Shown piece after piece: positions 11,590-24,100 of a stretch of DNA of 64,000 nucleotides (positions are counted from its first letter, which is position 1; each line of letters starts with the position of its first letter). The position numbers were made by a program, and so were the translations under genes. This stretch comes from Parietaria judaica. Its lineage: Eukaryota; Streptophyta; Magnoliopsida; Rosales; Urticaceae. The stretch is taken from positions 37,192,232 to 37,256,231 of the forward strand of contig OX940862.1 of assembly GCA_954871525.1 (NCBI GenBank). The letters run 5' to 3'. Under the pieces are notes generated by a model. That model searched no databases and was not told the DNA's origin. It was given only the letters and a program-made list of their open reading frames with translations.

Positions 11590-14500
11590 TTCCATTTCCG
11601 CCTTAAAAACATGTTCTTCGGCTCTAACAACACAAAAATTTCCCGTGGAAGAGCAAGCCGGGTTTGCACAAATATCGTTGTCGCTTGAATTTTCGCGTGT
11701 GTCGGTGATTGCAGCAGTTTCCGGATCGATGGTCGCTGGTATATTAACGTCCAAGTCTGTGGAATCGTCTGAAAAATAAGCAACATTATCGTCATGGATG
11801 GCATTATCAGATGCGCTAGTGTCGTTTCCTACAATATCGTCAGGCTCCTCGTTTGGAAGCATTGACGACTTCTCAATCTCGAGCAGCTTTAGGACGACTT
11901 TGTTGATGTGTTCAAGCATATTATCGTCTTTGTCGACGTCCCTGCATAAGGATTTAAGGATCATAAAGATGGTTTTAGAATAGCGAGAAGTTTTGGGTTA
12001 AAACATAGTTTATTTGCGTTTGAGAAATTTTCAGCTATGTTCAATGAACTTGTCCGGTTCTTGCTGGTTACCTCGGAACTTTATTTTGTAAGAAATTTCG
12101 CTCGAGAGATTGAAAGTTGAAGCACTTATCCATATGAAATTACATGGTCAACAATGTGCATCAATTTTAAGCATCTTTAAGGACAAAATTATCATTATGT
12201 AATACTATAATTCGCATAGCATGTGGATTAAATTGGACGAAAACCGTTGATCGTTTAATGGCCAGTGGGAGTGTATTTGCAACAATTTACAAGTTTATTT
12301 GGAAAATTGCTAAATGAGGGGAAAGTTAATACACAATATGTTCAGGAGGCGTTAAGACAATTTTGCAAGGACTCAACAAGAAAAATGGTTCACTCGAAAT
12401 TAAACCCTTACCTTTCGGAATGTGTTCCTTTAGAAAGAAGGGCCGATTCCACGAGATCTTCAAGAACCCGTGGGGTGTTGGAGAAATACTCCCCAAACTT
12501 CGCGATTTCCTCTAGAAATTGCACGTCCAGAACAAACTGCGAAGCGAGCAAAATACAGAAATGCAAGATATAGCAAAACAATGAAGAAAACATTCCCTGT
12601 CCTCTAATCATAATTTTTCAAATAATTAACCTGCTTGTAAATCGGGGGATTTTCCATTGTCACATAATCATCATCAATCATCCACAAATCCTTGTTACTT
12701 GAAATCTGGTTGAACATAGTCTCAACAAGCTCCCTCGGGATCTCTAGTAACCACTCTTTCTCAAAGCCGTAGTCTTTGACAAGCCTCTCAATCTTCCTCA
12801 ATTCAAGAAACAATGTCTAAAAATTTCAATAATGAGTATTAGCGGATCTATAGAAGGCTGCTTCAAAAGGGTAATAATTATAAACGGTCATGTTGGCCAG
12901 AAAATACCTGAAATGCGCTGGACGGTGTTAGAACGTGCACCATACTAGCCTCATCCTGGAAAGTACGGCCAGTTTCCGAACCGGGTTCGCAGCTTGTTTG
13001 AAGAGACATTATTCTAGTTACACATTGCAGACAAAACCGAACTCTGATTTGACTCAGGGATTCTTCCAAGTATGATGTGAAAGCATCAATTTCCTTCCGC
13101 TGGTAACTGAAGGCATGTTCGTCAGTGTTATCGGAGTTATCAAACCGTCTGATCATTCTGGGGAGTATTTGATTTAGAGCTGATAAATTGGCAAGAATTG
13201 AGATCTGTTGCTGGAGTGATTCAGCCAAGTTGTTTCTTGAAGCGGCGTCTTTTGTAACATCCGAGCCGTAAAATAGAATGCTTTCAAGCGTACGAAGATA
13301 CTCTTTGAACAGGTTTATGATCCCACCGAAGACTGAGCCTTCCATTTGAAGGCTGAATAATGGGGAAACATCTTCTGTTATAGTCTGAACACAAGAGCGA
13401 GAGGTTACAAATTGAGAGGAACATATAACAATCTACCGGAAGAACGGACAAGGCTCAATTTTCAGTTCATCGGGTTTAGCAGATGATATATTCCTTTAAG
13501 GTAAAGATACTTTGATATTTATGATAAATTCGAGATTAGATCATTAGCAATTAACAGGGCCGTGCCTGAGATTTTCGGGGCCCTAGGCGAGGAGAATTTT
13601 TGGGGCCCCCTACCGTAACTGGAAAATTCTCAATTCTCAAAATTCACAATTGTATATACAAAAGTATATACAATATTTATGTATAAATAAATTCTCAATC
13701 AAATATGACGTATCTAGCAGTTTCAGAAAAAAAAAAAACTAATCAACTATGCATAATCGAGTTTCTCGACCATGTCTTTTTCGATTGACAATGTAGTTAA
13801 ACTACCCAACTTATCTTGAGACGTGGTTGATCAAAGATAAGACTTATCAATTTTAACTTTGAGAAGCTTCTTTTTGGATGCACAAATGTGATTGGTATAG
13901 TCAGCATAATTCGGAAGGCAATTTTAACTTATCTTGTATGTAATTCAAAACATTGATCGTTCTCTTCATGTCAGTTGGCACGTTCACACTTAATTGTACT
14001 CTTTTTTCTTTCTAACGTTGGTGCAAAACTCTTCAAACTATCTCTCTCTACAGCTTTTAGCTTCTTCAGATCAAGTAAAAGTTAAATGATATTAGGGAAT
14101 AAGGGACCCTAATTAATTTGAGAATTGGGGGCCCAAATATTAAAGTTAAATGATATAATTTAGAAATAAATGAGGAGCCCTAAATAATTTGAGAATAAAG
14201 GCCAAATATTAAAGTTGAGTGATTTTGATTATATATTTTTAGAGCCCTTACATTTTAATTTAAGTGTTTTTAATATATAAAAAATTAATTTAAATGATTT
14301 AGGGGCCCTTAAATTTGATTTTTGGGGCCCCTAAATTTAAGATTAATTTTTTTTACTAAAGGCGGGCGCCTACTCCGCCTCCCCTCAGGCACGGCTCTGG
14401 CAATTAAATGAACTTTTTGAGAGATACAAGCAATTAAATGAATTTGACAAACCTTTACGAGCCTTACAAACTTCCGACCGCTACTTGTAAGCATGCAACA

Positions 14501-15963
14501 TTCGGTTTCTTGCCCTAAAACGCTAGAATAGCCTCCTTCATTTGTGATTCCGGCCACAAGATATTTTCCCAAAACCCATGAATCTGACGCGATAAATGCC
14601 CCGATAACTTTCTTCAAGTGTTCAAAATTTTCAAGCACAACTTCTTCCACTGCAGGGCCTATCTGTTGGACCAAGTACGGCCTCAACACAATTCCACGAG
14701 TTTCCAACAAAGCGCAAACCGACATGGAAATTTGCACCACCTGTGATACCATTGCCAATCCCCCGCTTAATTCCGAGACAGACTTGAGATATTGATTTAA
14801 GGAATCAACATAGGCTTTGGTCGCTCTCTGTGCCCACTTGACAAGCTCTTGCATATAAGGAGAAGCCTCCCCGTCCAACGAGACAAAGCTCGTTGCTGCT
14901 TGGGAGATCAAGGAGAACACAATCTGCGAGAGCTCTCTGGCGTAAAAACCATCTGAAGATGATCTTGTCATCTGCAAATGATGAATACTTGATACTACAC
15001 GCTTGTCATAGTAATCAAGCATCAATTGGGTGGCACGAAAGACCTCTCCAAGCCTGCAAAGTCCCAAAAGCACCTTTAGGAGCTCGGAAGCTCTGATTCT
15101 CGGATTTTCAGCGAACTGAGTTAACTTCAGAATGAGACCAGCTTTCATCTCAAAAATCACAGAGCTATAAAACCTCAGATCAGCCAAAGAGCAACTATCC
15201 TCAAACTGCACAATCCGAAATTTCTCCTCCTCCAAATCTACCATATCAAGAGCTTCCTTAATTCTATTTTCTGTAAGCAGAACGTCCAGAAGTTCCGAGA
15301 CATTCTTCAAGTGATCCTCCAATTCACTCAAACGCCGTGATTCCCCGGGCTCAAATTCTTCAATGATCATATCGATTGCCTCCTCCGATAAAGCTTTCGA
15401 ACAAGTAATGCCGACAAGCTCTTTGACCAGTTCCTTCTGAGCCGAAAAATGACTTTTCAGTTGCTCCAGCTCATTCTCCAAGCGCCCCGCTTCTTCGAAC
15501 ACTCTGCGTTCGACATTGTATTGCGATGTCATACACCCTAAAGTATATCTACTGTATTGAGTTGTACTAAGACCATTCTGTGCTATGTAATGTTACATTA
15601 TGCGATATTGATCGACTCATTCAATAGCAACTGAGTACAGTGTAATTGGCACCTTATGAAAACAGTGTAATTGGAGAAAACATGGTTGTGGAATTCCTCA
15701 TTTGATGCCAATTTCAGCTCCTCAAGCTCCGAGCAAAGAAGCCGAATCCCCTGTCAAATCAAGAACACGCACACGCGAACATCACAATCTCACTTTCGAT
15801 ATTTCAGCTCTCAGATCAGCTTTCAGCTTACCTTTCCGGTCATGGAATCGAGATCGTCGTCGACGTCATTGTAGTCGCTACCCGAGGACAATTCGGAGAC
15901 GGCGTTGGAGCGCGCCTCTGATTCCGAGTGGTCTCTGAAGCGAAACCTGGTGGAAGCTTCCAT
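11554..15963 (-). CDS. EXO84: Exocyst complex subunit EXO84, complete (7 exons, 818 residues)
   Basis: Exons: 15963-15832, 15750-15653, 15503-14453, 13384-12908, 12816-12631, 12536-12412 and 11941-11554, with GT/AG borders and consistent phases. The N terminus (MEASTRFRFRD, acidic linker, then GIRLLCSEL and FSNYTVFIRVFEEAGRLENEL) matches the Vps51/EXO84/COG1-type N-terminal helix of plant EXO84. The middle has family segments such as ASELLKVLLGLCRLGE and LVKWAQRATKAYV; exon 6 has FVLDVQFLEEIAKFGEYFSN near the family's C-terminal region. EXO84 is a soluble subunit of the octameric exocyst that tethers secretory vesicles at the plasma membrane. Which of the three plant paralogues it is cannot be settled. 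The last 11 residues (GKLHKTSLKIP) and the stop come from a MITE. Intron 3 holds a hAT element. At 818 residues it is slightly longer than usual. Confidence 0.9.
13555..14399. mobile_element. Non-autonomous hAT element in EXO84 intron 3 (845 bp)
   Basis: Inverted ends CAGGGCCGTGCCTGAG (left) and CTCAGGCACGGCTCTG (right) are flanked by a perfect 8-bp duplication GCAATTAA (13547-13554 and 14400-14407). The segment 13860-14090 is a decayed copy of the hAT transposase fragment seen at 51552-51836, so this is an internally deleted member of the same family as the large element at 51257. It is in an intron and should be spliced out. Confidence 0.9.
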
Positions 15964-16299
15964 GGAGAAGAATTTTGGCGCATGAAGGTATAGAATGGAA
16001 GTATATATGGAAAGAGACGAAGAGGAACCTCGGTTTCTGCGCCGATCGCCATAGCTTTGGTTCCTTCGAAGCTCTCAGCGGAGTCGGCCAAGGCCAACCC
16101 ACGCTTTCCGTTTGTCTATTTGAATTCGAAAGAATTGGGCCTATACGTGGTTTCGCTCGGTACGGCAGCTATTTTAGAGGTGACGTGAAATTACCACTAG
16201 TCTATCTTAGCAACCACAAAATAAATTTATGAAATTTACTCAGTACCTTAGTCAGCAAGACGCGGTGCCGTTCTTTTTAACTTAGTATTTTGCAAATAT
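15964..16299. other. Upstream region of EXO84
   Basis: This 0.3 kb directly upstream of the EXO84 start presumably holds its promoter. No clear TATA box or recognisable regulatory motif stands out. Open frames here on the + strand are not supported by any domain. Confidence 0.4.
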
Positions 16300-17785
16300 T
16301 TTAAGAGAAATTGCTTCAAATAGTCAAACTGAAACATAGGTTTAGCAAAATAGTCAAAGTTTAGTTAATTTTGTAAACTAGCCAATTAACATGAAGTGAC
16401 ATATTAATAACAATTTTTATTCTTGGAATACCCTTTAATTAATTAATTTATATTAATATTTTTGTAATTAATTTAAATACCTAATTCGATACCTATTCAA
16501 ACTCTATCTCTCTTTCTTTCTCGTCCAACTCCCCACTCCCCCCCCCCCACTCTCTTTCTATCTCTCTCGTTCGACTCCTCACTCCTCCCCTGAGATCCAA
16601 TAATGTTCGGCATGACGGGTCGTCACCGGAAAAGGTTGAGACTAGAGGATGAAAATGATTCCGACGCTGATGACGAAGGAAACAAAGATCTTCGTCAGCA
16701 AGGGGACAACGTTTGGCCGCGATTCTCAAGATATGCGAGGTATTCGATTCAGATCAACGTTAGGGACAATGAATCTCGAATCTCCCTTATAGCGGATGAG
16801 GGAGATTTCCATTGATTTTCGTGGATCGGCGTTAGAGATTTTTGTGGATCTGCGGTTTGGTGCTGAGAATGAAGTTTGACGCTTCGCCTCTAATCTTCGA
16901 CCAAACTCGCGAGACTAAGATCTCATGGAAACCCAAATCTCTCTCCCTAGTTATCTCGCTCGTGAACTTCTGTGTTAATTCGTGTTAGTTTTGTGTTTAT
17001 CAATGTTAATATTGGTTTAATTCACAAATAATTTTGGTTTAATTCGTTGTAGATTCATGTTGATATTTGTTATTTCGTGTTGTAGATTCATGATGATCAT
17101 TAATTTGTGTTTAATTGGATTGATGTTTGTAATTCGTGTTTAATTCGGTTTATGTTCTCTCTCATCGTTTCTCTCTATCACCACGCTAAGAAAGAGCTCT
17201 GAAGATATGGCGGCAGCCCCGTGAAGGGGACGAACGCCCTCCTTATGTGAGAACGACGTAGAATCTAAGAACCTTCTGGAGCGCGAATCTCGGAACGAGA
17301 AAAATGACATCACGGATTTGTGTTGATTTAATTTATTTATGTATTAATGTTTCTTACTTCTTGTTAATACGGTTTATTTATGTTTAATTTTTTGATTTTA
17401 TAAATAATTCCTGTTTTATTTACCCTACATGTTTGTTAATTCTTATGAATACGACTTATGTTTATTCTTTGAATTTCAAAAATGATTCTTATTTAATTCA
17501 CTTACATTCACATTAATATTTGTTAATCCATTAATTAATATTTGTTAATTCGGGTTTAAACACAATCAAAGAAATATTTTGCTATTCAAATAATTTGAAG
17601 AACATGTTTTACCAACCATAATATATCACATGTTAAATAAAAAAGATGTACTATTTTGAAAAATGAATTTTCTAGAATTGTAGTGTTGGTGTTAAACGTG
17701 GATGCTAGTTTTTAGGCTCTTAATGGAAAACCAAACCATTAGTCAAACCACTAATTACGTTAGTTTAAGTTCATATTAGTATATT
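16300..17785. mobile_element. Non-autonomous TIR element, Mutator-like (element B)
   Basis: The left part (16305-16400: AATAGTCAAA, AACTAGCCAATTAACATG) is homologous, inverted, to the right end of element A (about 4950-5030). The same layout follows: a CT-rich tract (16500-16580) with a C10 run, a GC-rich gene-like island (16600-16960), and repeats of a TTCGTGTTAATGTTTGTTTAA-type word (16975-17560). The 3' end is not well defined. A short frame at 16603-16815 (MFGMTGRHRKRLRLEDE) is low complexity with no known domain. Non-autonomous status is inferred from the absence of a transposase. Confidence 0.4.
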
Positions 17786-18340
17786 AACAAATTAAACCAC
17801 TAATTAATCCGTCGCCGCCGTAGTCACCGCCCGAAGAGAGATCAAATTCCCCTCATCCCGAGGAAGTCTTGAGCCGTCATCGAATTGCCGAGGTAATTTT
17901 GGGTCTCCATATGTGGTGTTCCTAGCAACATGGTTGACTACATAGAGACTCGAACCTTCATAGAGCGTGTAGTGATCATGACGCGTGTCGCGCGCGCGAC
18001 GTCGATGTTGGTGAGGAGCTAGGCGGCTGTGAATTTCCCGCAACAATTCAAAGATCCAGTCTCGCAAAAAAGTGTTTATTCTTCCGAGAATAATTCTCAC
18101 CGGTTAGATTTTTATTCTGCTATTTGAGGATTTTCTTGAGTTTCCGCTTCTGGAGAAAAAAAATAATCGGAAAACCCAACAATAATAATAATGCATATAC
18201 ATAAGTTATAACGTTCTTCGTTAGAGATCATACAAAAACAATAAATTCCTGAAAGAACATCTAATGACTTATGACCATTGCAGTTTTCAAGCGACTTTGT
18301 GTTTAATTGTTTTTTCAAGTTTATATATATATATATATAT
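17786..18340. other. Unassigned spacer with a GC-rich patch and a TA microsatellite
   Basis: 17804-18100 is GC-richer with a 98-codon minus-strand frame that resembles no family I know; it may be captured gene sequence or noise. The stretch ends with a (TA)n run at about 18322-18340 that abuts the LTR. Confidence 0.35.
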
Positions 18341-21093
18341 TGTTGGACATATGTGTCCTTAAACAAGATATTTATCCATTTGTAAAAGATTATGACAAGT
18401 CGTTGAATAAAGATGATACTTATTATGTTAATCTTATTATAGTTTCTGGTAGAGTAAAATAGAATGTTTGATTCCTTAGTTCATAAAAGATGCAATTATG
18501 CTATTATTATCACAACATAGTCGATGTGAGGAAGAATTAATAATCATAATAAATGAACTTAAAATGTTCGTGACCTGATTAACTGGGTGAGAGCCCATTA
18601 ATTGTGTAAGGTCATTAATGTGACTAAGTGACAATCCTATTCTGGATTATGTGTTTGTCACACTCACTAGAAGTGCATTAAGTATGAAGCGTCTTCATAC
18701 TGGACTGGACCTGACTTAAACTCAAGAAGTTATCATATAAGACCGTCACTAATAACTTGTAGTTGAGTCACAAAATGATGATCAAATGGATATTCGTTCT
18801 AAGTCCTGAGTGGTCATGAGTCCGAGTTACTGGCTTGGTTGTTCTTTGATTTAACCGTCAAAGAGCACAAGATATTACCGCTGTTCCCAACACTATTATC
18901 TTGGGAACATGATAGTTAGTAGTAAGAATAGCTTGATCATAGACATGGGCATCACACATATCTCTTCAGAGTCATGATGATTCCCTTGGTTGTCAGTGGT
19001 GAGAAGTGAGAGGTACCCGTGCGCAACTTATAAATCAAAACCATAAGTGAGTTGCTCATAATATTACTGACTGAGTCAAGGATGAAAATGAAATGAGGGG
19101 CATTACGGTAAAAACCGTCTGCTCATGTGTGAGTCATCAAGTGAAAGGACAATAACCCGAATTTGATTGTATCAATGGAAACCCTGCTGTTATAAGGGAA
19201 TAATATATACCGTATCACTAAAGAGTGGAGCCTCGGGTCTATAGTGGAATCACTTCGAGGTTTGACGAACAACTAGCAGTTCGTTGGCGCTTAAGTGATA
19301 CGGGTCCGTGGTCCCCAGGATAGCTCCGTAACGGATGATACGTACGTGATTAAAATATATTTTGGATAATGTTTAATCATTTGGCTCGACTTATAAAATT
19401 GACAAGTCTCTGTCAGACGTCAGATAGTTTTATCTTCAGCGTGGAAAAAGTACCATATTTTGGTACACAGAATTAACTGATAAAAAGAAACTTAAAATTT
19501 ATATTTTATAACAGCACCATGTTGTTGTAAATTAAATTCTAAGCAACTTTTCTTTTTGAACCAAGTCATTCTGACTTACGGTTTGTGATTTATGGATTTT
19601 CTAAGTTTATGACTCGATTCGATAAACTATGAAATTAAATCACACGTCACGAATTTAAATGATGGTGTGGCACCATGAAATTTAATGTGTTATGTTGAGA
19701 TAAGGTTTTATTAATATAATTTAATTATTTGGATTTAATTATTAATATTTAATTAATAATTAATTAATAATTAAAAGATTTATATTAATAAAAAAAAATA
19801 TATTTATATATTGTTACATGTGTAAATTCGAATTAGGGTTTGGTAAATACAAAACCTAGCTAAATTTGAATAGTGAGAATTGGATATATTATATTTGCGG
19901 CATAAGTACCTAATGTTTTGGTATTTTGGCAAAACCCTAAAATCAATTTAATCCATAGATCGGTTATGATTTAATATCCACCGTTGTATTGAGATAATTG
20001 ATTTAAACCCTAAAAGTAATTCAAAATGAAGCTTGGTGAACAAGGTTAGGTATTTCGAATTTGTTTAATTAATTGTGTCCGTCGGATCGGTTTTGAGATT
20101 TAATCTTTACCGTCGGATTAGAAATGAATTAATATTATATATAGATATATAATATAATATAATTCGAATAATGATAGTTCGAATTAGGGTTTCATGAAAC
20201 CCTAGGGCATTTGATTTTATCCCTAACTGATTTGATCCATTGAATTGGTTTAAAATCTATTTTTAACCATTGGATCTAGATAATCATAAACAAATTTGAG
20301 TTTTAATATGTATATATATATAATTCAATTTTATTAATGTGATGATAAGATTAAATATTTTGATCTTATCATGTATTATTATTTAATTAAATCCCTGATT
20401 AATTATATCCATTGGATTTAGATGAGATTGAATCTGGACCATTGGATTGAAATAATTAATCATATTTAATTAATAAATTGGAATAAAGGGAGGGAAAATC
20501 TCCAAATCGGTTACAGGTTGAGCCTATAAATAGGAGGCTCATTCTACACATTTTTCACACCTTCCCCAGAGCAAAAACTCAAGCTCTCCCTCTCTCTCTA
20601 GGGTCTGCGAGTTTTCTGCTTCTGATCTCTCTTCTGGTTCGGCTTAGGAGATATTTTTCTCCGGCAGCTTTAAAAGAACCGTCAGTTAAATTTTGCGACG
20701 GAGTCCTGCCGGCGAAGCCCACGCTTCGGTACGAGGAATCCATGAGAATATCCCGGAAGATCACGGGAGTTTCCCTCAGTACCGGCGGAGCCCTGCCTAA
20801 GTCAGAACGCGCAGCCGGAATCGTCTTTGAGGTACGGCCTTATGCATTGGGTCAATAAATGCAACCATCTACTGCTTTCTATTTATTTCCTATTCGACTA
20901 GATTATTAATAATGATTATGAAATATTAAATTCAAAATATTTATCAGATCTTAACGAAATGATTATTACCCGATATCCGTGTCGTCGGTCCGGTAACAAG
21001 TTTTCAGCTTTAAAATAATTTTTTAAATGTTACTGGGATGCCTCGGAGGCTATTATCGTGGTAAGGAAGTCGGACTGATACCACCGATTTCCA

Positions 21094-21096
<3 letters not shown>
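18341..21096 (+). mobile_element. Long solo LTR (about 2.75 kb), copy 1
   Basis: It begins TGTTGGACAT and ends GATTTCCAACA, the TG...CA ends of an LTR. A near-identical copy lies inverted at 22210-24954 and a truncated one at 45388-47075. TATAAATA at 20525-20532 is followed by a CT-rich leader, as in a U3-R-U5 promoter. No primer-binding site, polypurine tract or coding region is next to it. Left flank is (TA)n and right flank is (AC)n, so no target duplication can be recognised. The parental family is unknown; the missing coding region leaves superfamily open. Confidence 0.75.
20525..20532 (+). promoter_or_regulatory. TATA box of the long LTR (copy 1)
   Basis: TATAAATA, about 45 bp upstream of a CTCTCTCTAGGGTCTGCGAG-type leader conserved in all three copies (matching boxes at 22777-22784 on the minus strand and 46962-46969). 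Confidence 0.6.

Positions 21097-21122
<26 letters not shown>
21094..21122. repeat. (AC)n microsatellite at the LTR border
   Basis: About 14 AC units begin in the last bases of the LTR and run into GATATATA. Confidence 0.9.
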
Positions 21123-21124
<2 letters not shown>

Positions 21125-21145
21125 TATATAGGGAAACTTTAAAAA

Positions 21146-24100
21146 ATAACCCTCAAAATAGCAGTTCTACCTATTTCGTTCTCTGATTTCGTGTATCTGA
21201 AAAATTATTCCCCAAATTTTCTCTTGTTTTTTTTCTTTCCAAAGTACCCTTTTGTGAAAAACTATCTAACTTAATTTGAAAAACTGTCTACATTTTCTTG
21301 CAGTTTTTTCCAATAGAAAAGTGTCTAACCAAAAGAGAAAAAACAATCTAACGTCCTCTAGAAAACTATAAACCTACCAAGTAACCGTCTACCCTGATAA
21401 GAAAAACTCTCGAACTTTATGTGAAACACTATCCAACATAGAAATTAACATTTTGATGAAGGGAATAAAATTACCATTTTCTTACCATAAATCCCACAAA
21501 TGTCAAGATTAATAGTGTAAACTATCCAACTTCATATGAAACATTTACTTGCAATTTTTTACAATAGGAATACAGTGTTCAACAGGAGGAGAAAAACAAT
21601 CTAATGTCCTGTAGAAAACTATCTATTTACCAAGTAAATGTCTACCCTGATAGGAAAAACTCTCGAACTTTATGTGAAAAACTATCCAACATAGAGATTA
21701 ACATTTTGATGAAGGGAATAAAATTGACCTTTTTTAACCATAAATCCCTAAAATGTCAACATTATTGGTGTAAAACTATCTAACTTAATCTGAAAAACTA
21801 TCTGCATTTACATGCAATTGTTTGCAATAGGAACAAAATGTCCAACCGGAGGAGAAAAACAATTTAACACCCTGTAGAAAACTATATACTAATTGAGTAA
21901 CTGTCTTCCCTGATAGGAAAAACACTCGAACTTTATGTGAAAATCTATCCAGCATGGAAATTAACATTTTGATGAAGGGAATAAAATTAATGTTTTTTAA
22001 CCATAAATTCCCAAAGTGTAAAAAATTGATGGTGTAAACTATCTAACTTAATCTGAAAAACTGTCTACATTTACTTGTAATTTTTTGCAATGGGATTAAA
22101 GTGTCCAACTAGAGGAGAAAAACAATGTAATGTCCTGTAAAAAACTATCTACCTACGAAGTAAATGTCTACCCTGATAGGAAAAACTCTCAAACTTTACG
22201 TGAAAAACTTGTTGGAAATCGGAGGTATCAGGACAACTTCCTTGCCACGATAATAGCCTCCGGGCCGTCCCGGTAACATTTAAAAATTCATTTTAAAGCG
22301 GAAATCTTGTTATCGGACCGACGACACGGATATCAGGTAACAATTATTTAACCAAGATCTGATAAATATTTTGAATCTAATATTTTCATATTCATTATTA
22401 ATAATCTAGTCGAATAGGAAATAAATAGAAAACAGTAAATGGTTGCATTTATTTACCCAATGCATAAGGCTGTACCTCAACTGACGATTCCGGCTGCGCG
22501 TTCTGACTTGGGCAGGGCTCCGCCGGTGCTGAGGAAAACTCCCGTGATCTTTCGGGATATTCTCCTGGATTCAACGCTACTGAAGCGTGGGCTTCGCTGG
22601 CAGGACTCCGTCGCAAAATTTAACTGACGGTTCTTTTAAAGCTACCGGAGAAAAATATCTCCTAAGCCGAACCAGAAGAGAGATCAGAAGCAGAAAACTA
22701 GCAGACCCTAAAGAGAGAGGGAGAGCTCGAGTTTTTGCTCTGGGGAAGGTGTGAAAAATGTGTAGAATGAGCCTCCTATTTATAGGCTCAAGCTGTAACC
22801 GATTTGGAGATTTTCCCTCCCAATATTCGAATTCTATTAATTAAATAAAAGTAATTATTTCAATCCAATGGTCCAGATTCAATCTCATCTAAATCAAATG
22901 GATATAATTAATCAGGGATTTAATTAAATAATAATACAAGATAAGATCAAAATATTTAATCTTATCATCATATTATTTATTTTTTGAATTATATTATATA
23001 TATATATATTTAAATTCAAATTTGATGATGATTATCTAGATCCAATGGTTAAAAATAAATCTTAAACCAATCCAATGGATCAAATCAATTAGGGATAAAG
23101 TCAAATACCCTAGGGTTTTACAAAACCCTAATTCGAACTCTTATCCACAAATTTACTCGAATTTTATATCATATATCTAATATTAATTAATTTCTAATCC
23201 GACGGTTAAAGATTAAATCTCAAAACCGATCCAACGAATATAATTAATTAAGCAAATTCGAAATACCTAAACTTGGTCACCAAGTTTCAATTTCGAATTA
23301 CATTAGGGTTCAAATCAATTATCTCAATCCAACAGTTGATATTAAATCACAACCGATATAATGGATTAAATTGATTTTAGGGTTTTTGCCAAAATACCAA
23401 ACAATATGTACTTATGCCGCAAAAATAAAATTTTCAGTTATAAGATTCGAATTTAGCTAGGGTTTGTTATCTCCAAACCCTAGTTCGAATTTACACATAT
23501 AACAATATATATAAATATATTTATTTATTTATTAATATAAATCTTTTAATTATTAATTAATTATTAATAAGATATTAATAATTAAATCCAAATAATTAAA
23601 TTATATTAATAAAACTTGATCTCAATATCACACATTAAATGTTATGGTGCAACACCATCATTTAAATTCGTGACATGTGATTTAATTTCATAGTTTATCG
23701 AACCGAGTCATAAACTTAGAAAATCCATAAATCACAAACCGTAAGTCAGAATGACTTGGTTCAAAAAGCAAAGTCGCTTAGAATTTAATTTAAAACAACA
23801 TGGTGCTGTTCAAAAATCTAAATTCTAACTTTCTTTTTATCAGTTAATTTCGTGTACCGAAATATGATACTTTTGCCACGCTGACGATAAAACTATGACG
23901 TCTGAAACAGACTTGTCAGTTTTATAAGTCGAGCCAAATGATTAAACATTATCCAGAATGTATTTTAATCATGTACGTTACGGAGCTATCCTGGGGACCA
24001 TGGACCCGTATCACTTAAGTTCCAACGAACTTCTAGTTGTTCATCAAACCTCGAAGTGGTTCCACTGTAGACCCGAGGCTGCACTCTTTAGTGATACGGT

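Noticed and set aside
15541..15600. Acceptor sites giving an alternative EXO84 exon 3 start with MTSQYN
   Set aside because: The acceptor before 15503 joins in phase and restores the family sequence FIRVFEEAGRLENEL; the upstream ATG is intronic.
17804..18100. A 98-codon minus-strand frame in a GC-rich patch
   Set aside because: No recognisable domain, no splice partners and repeats on both sides; not called a gene.
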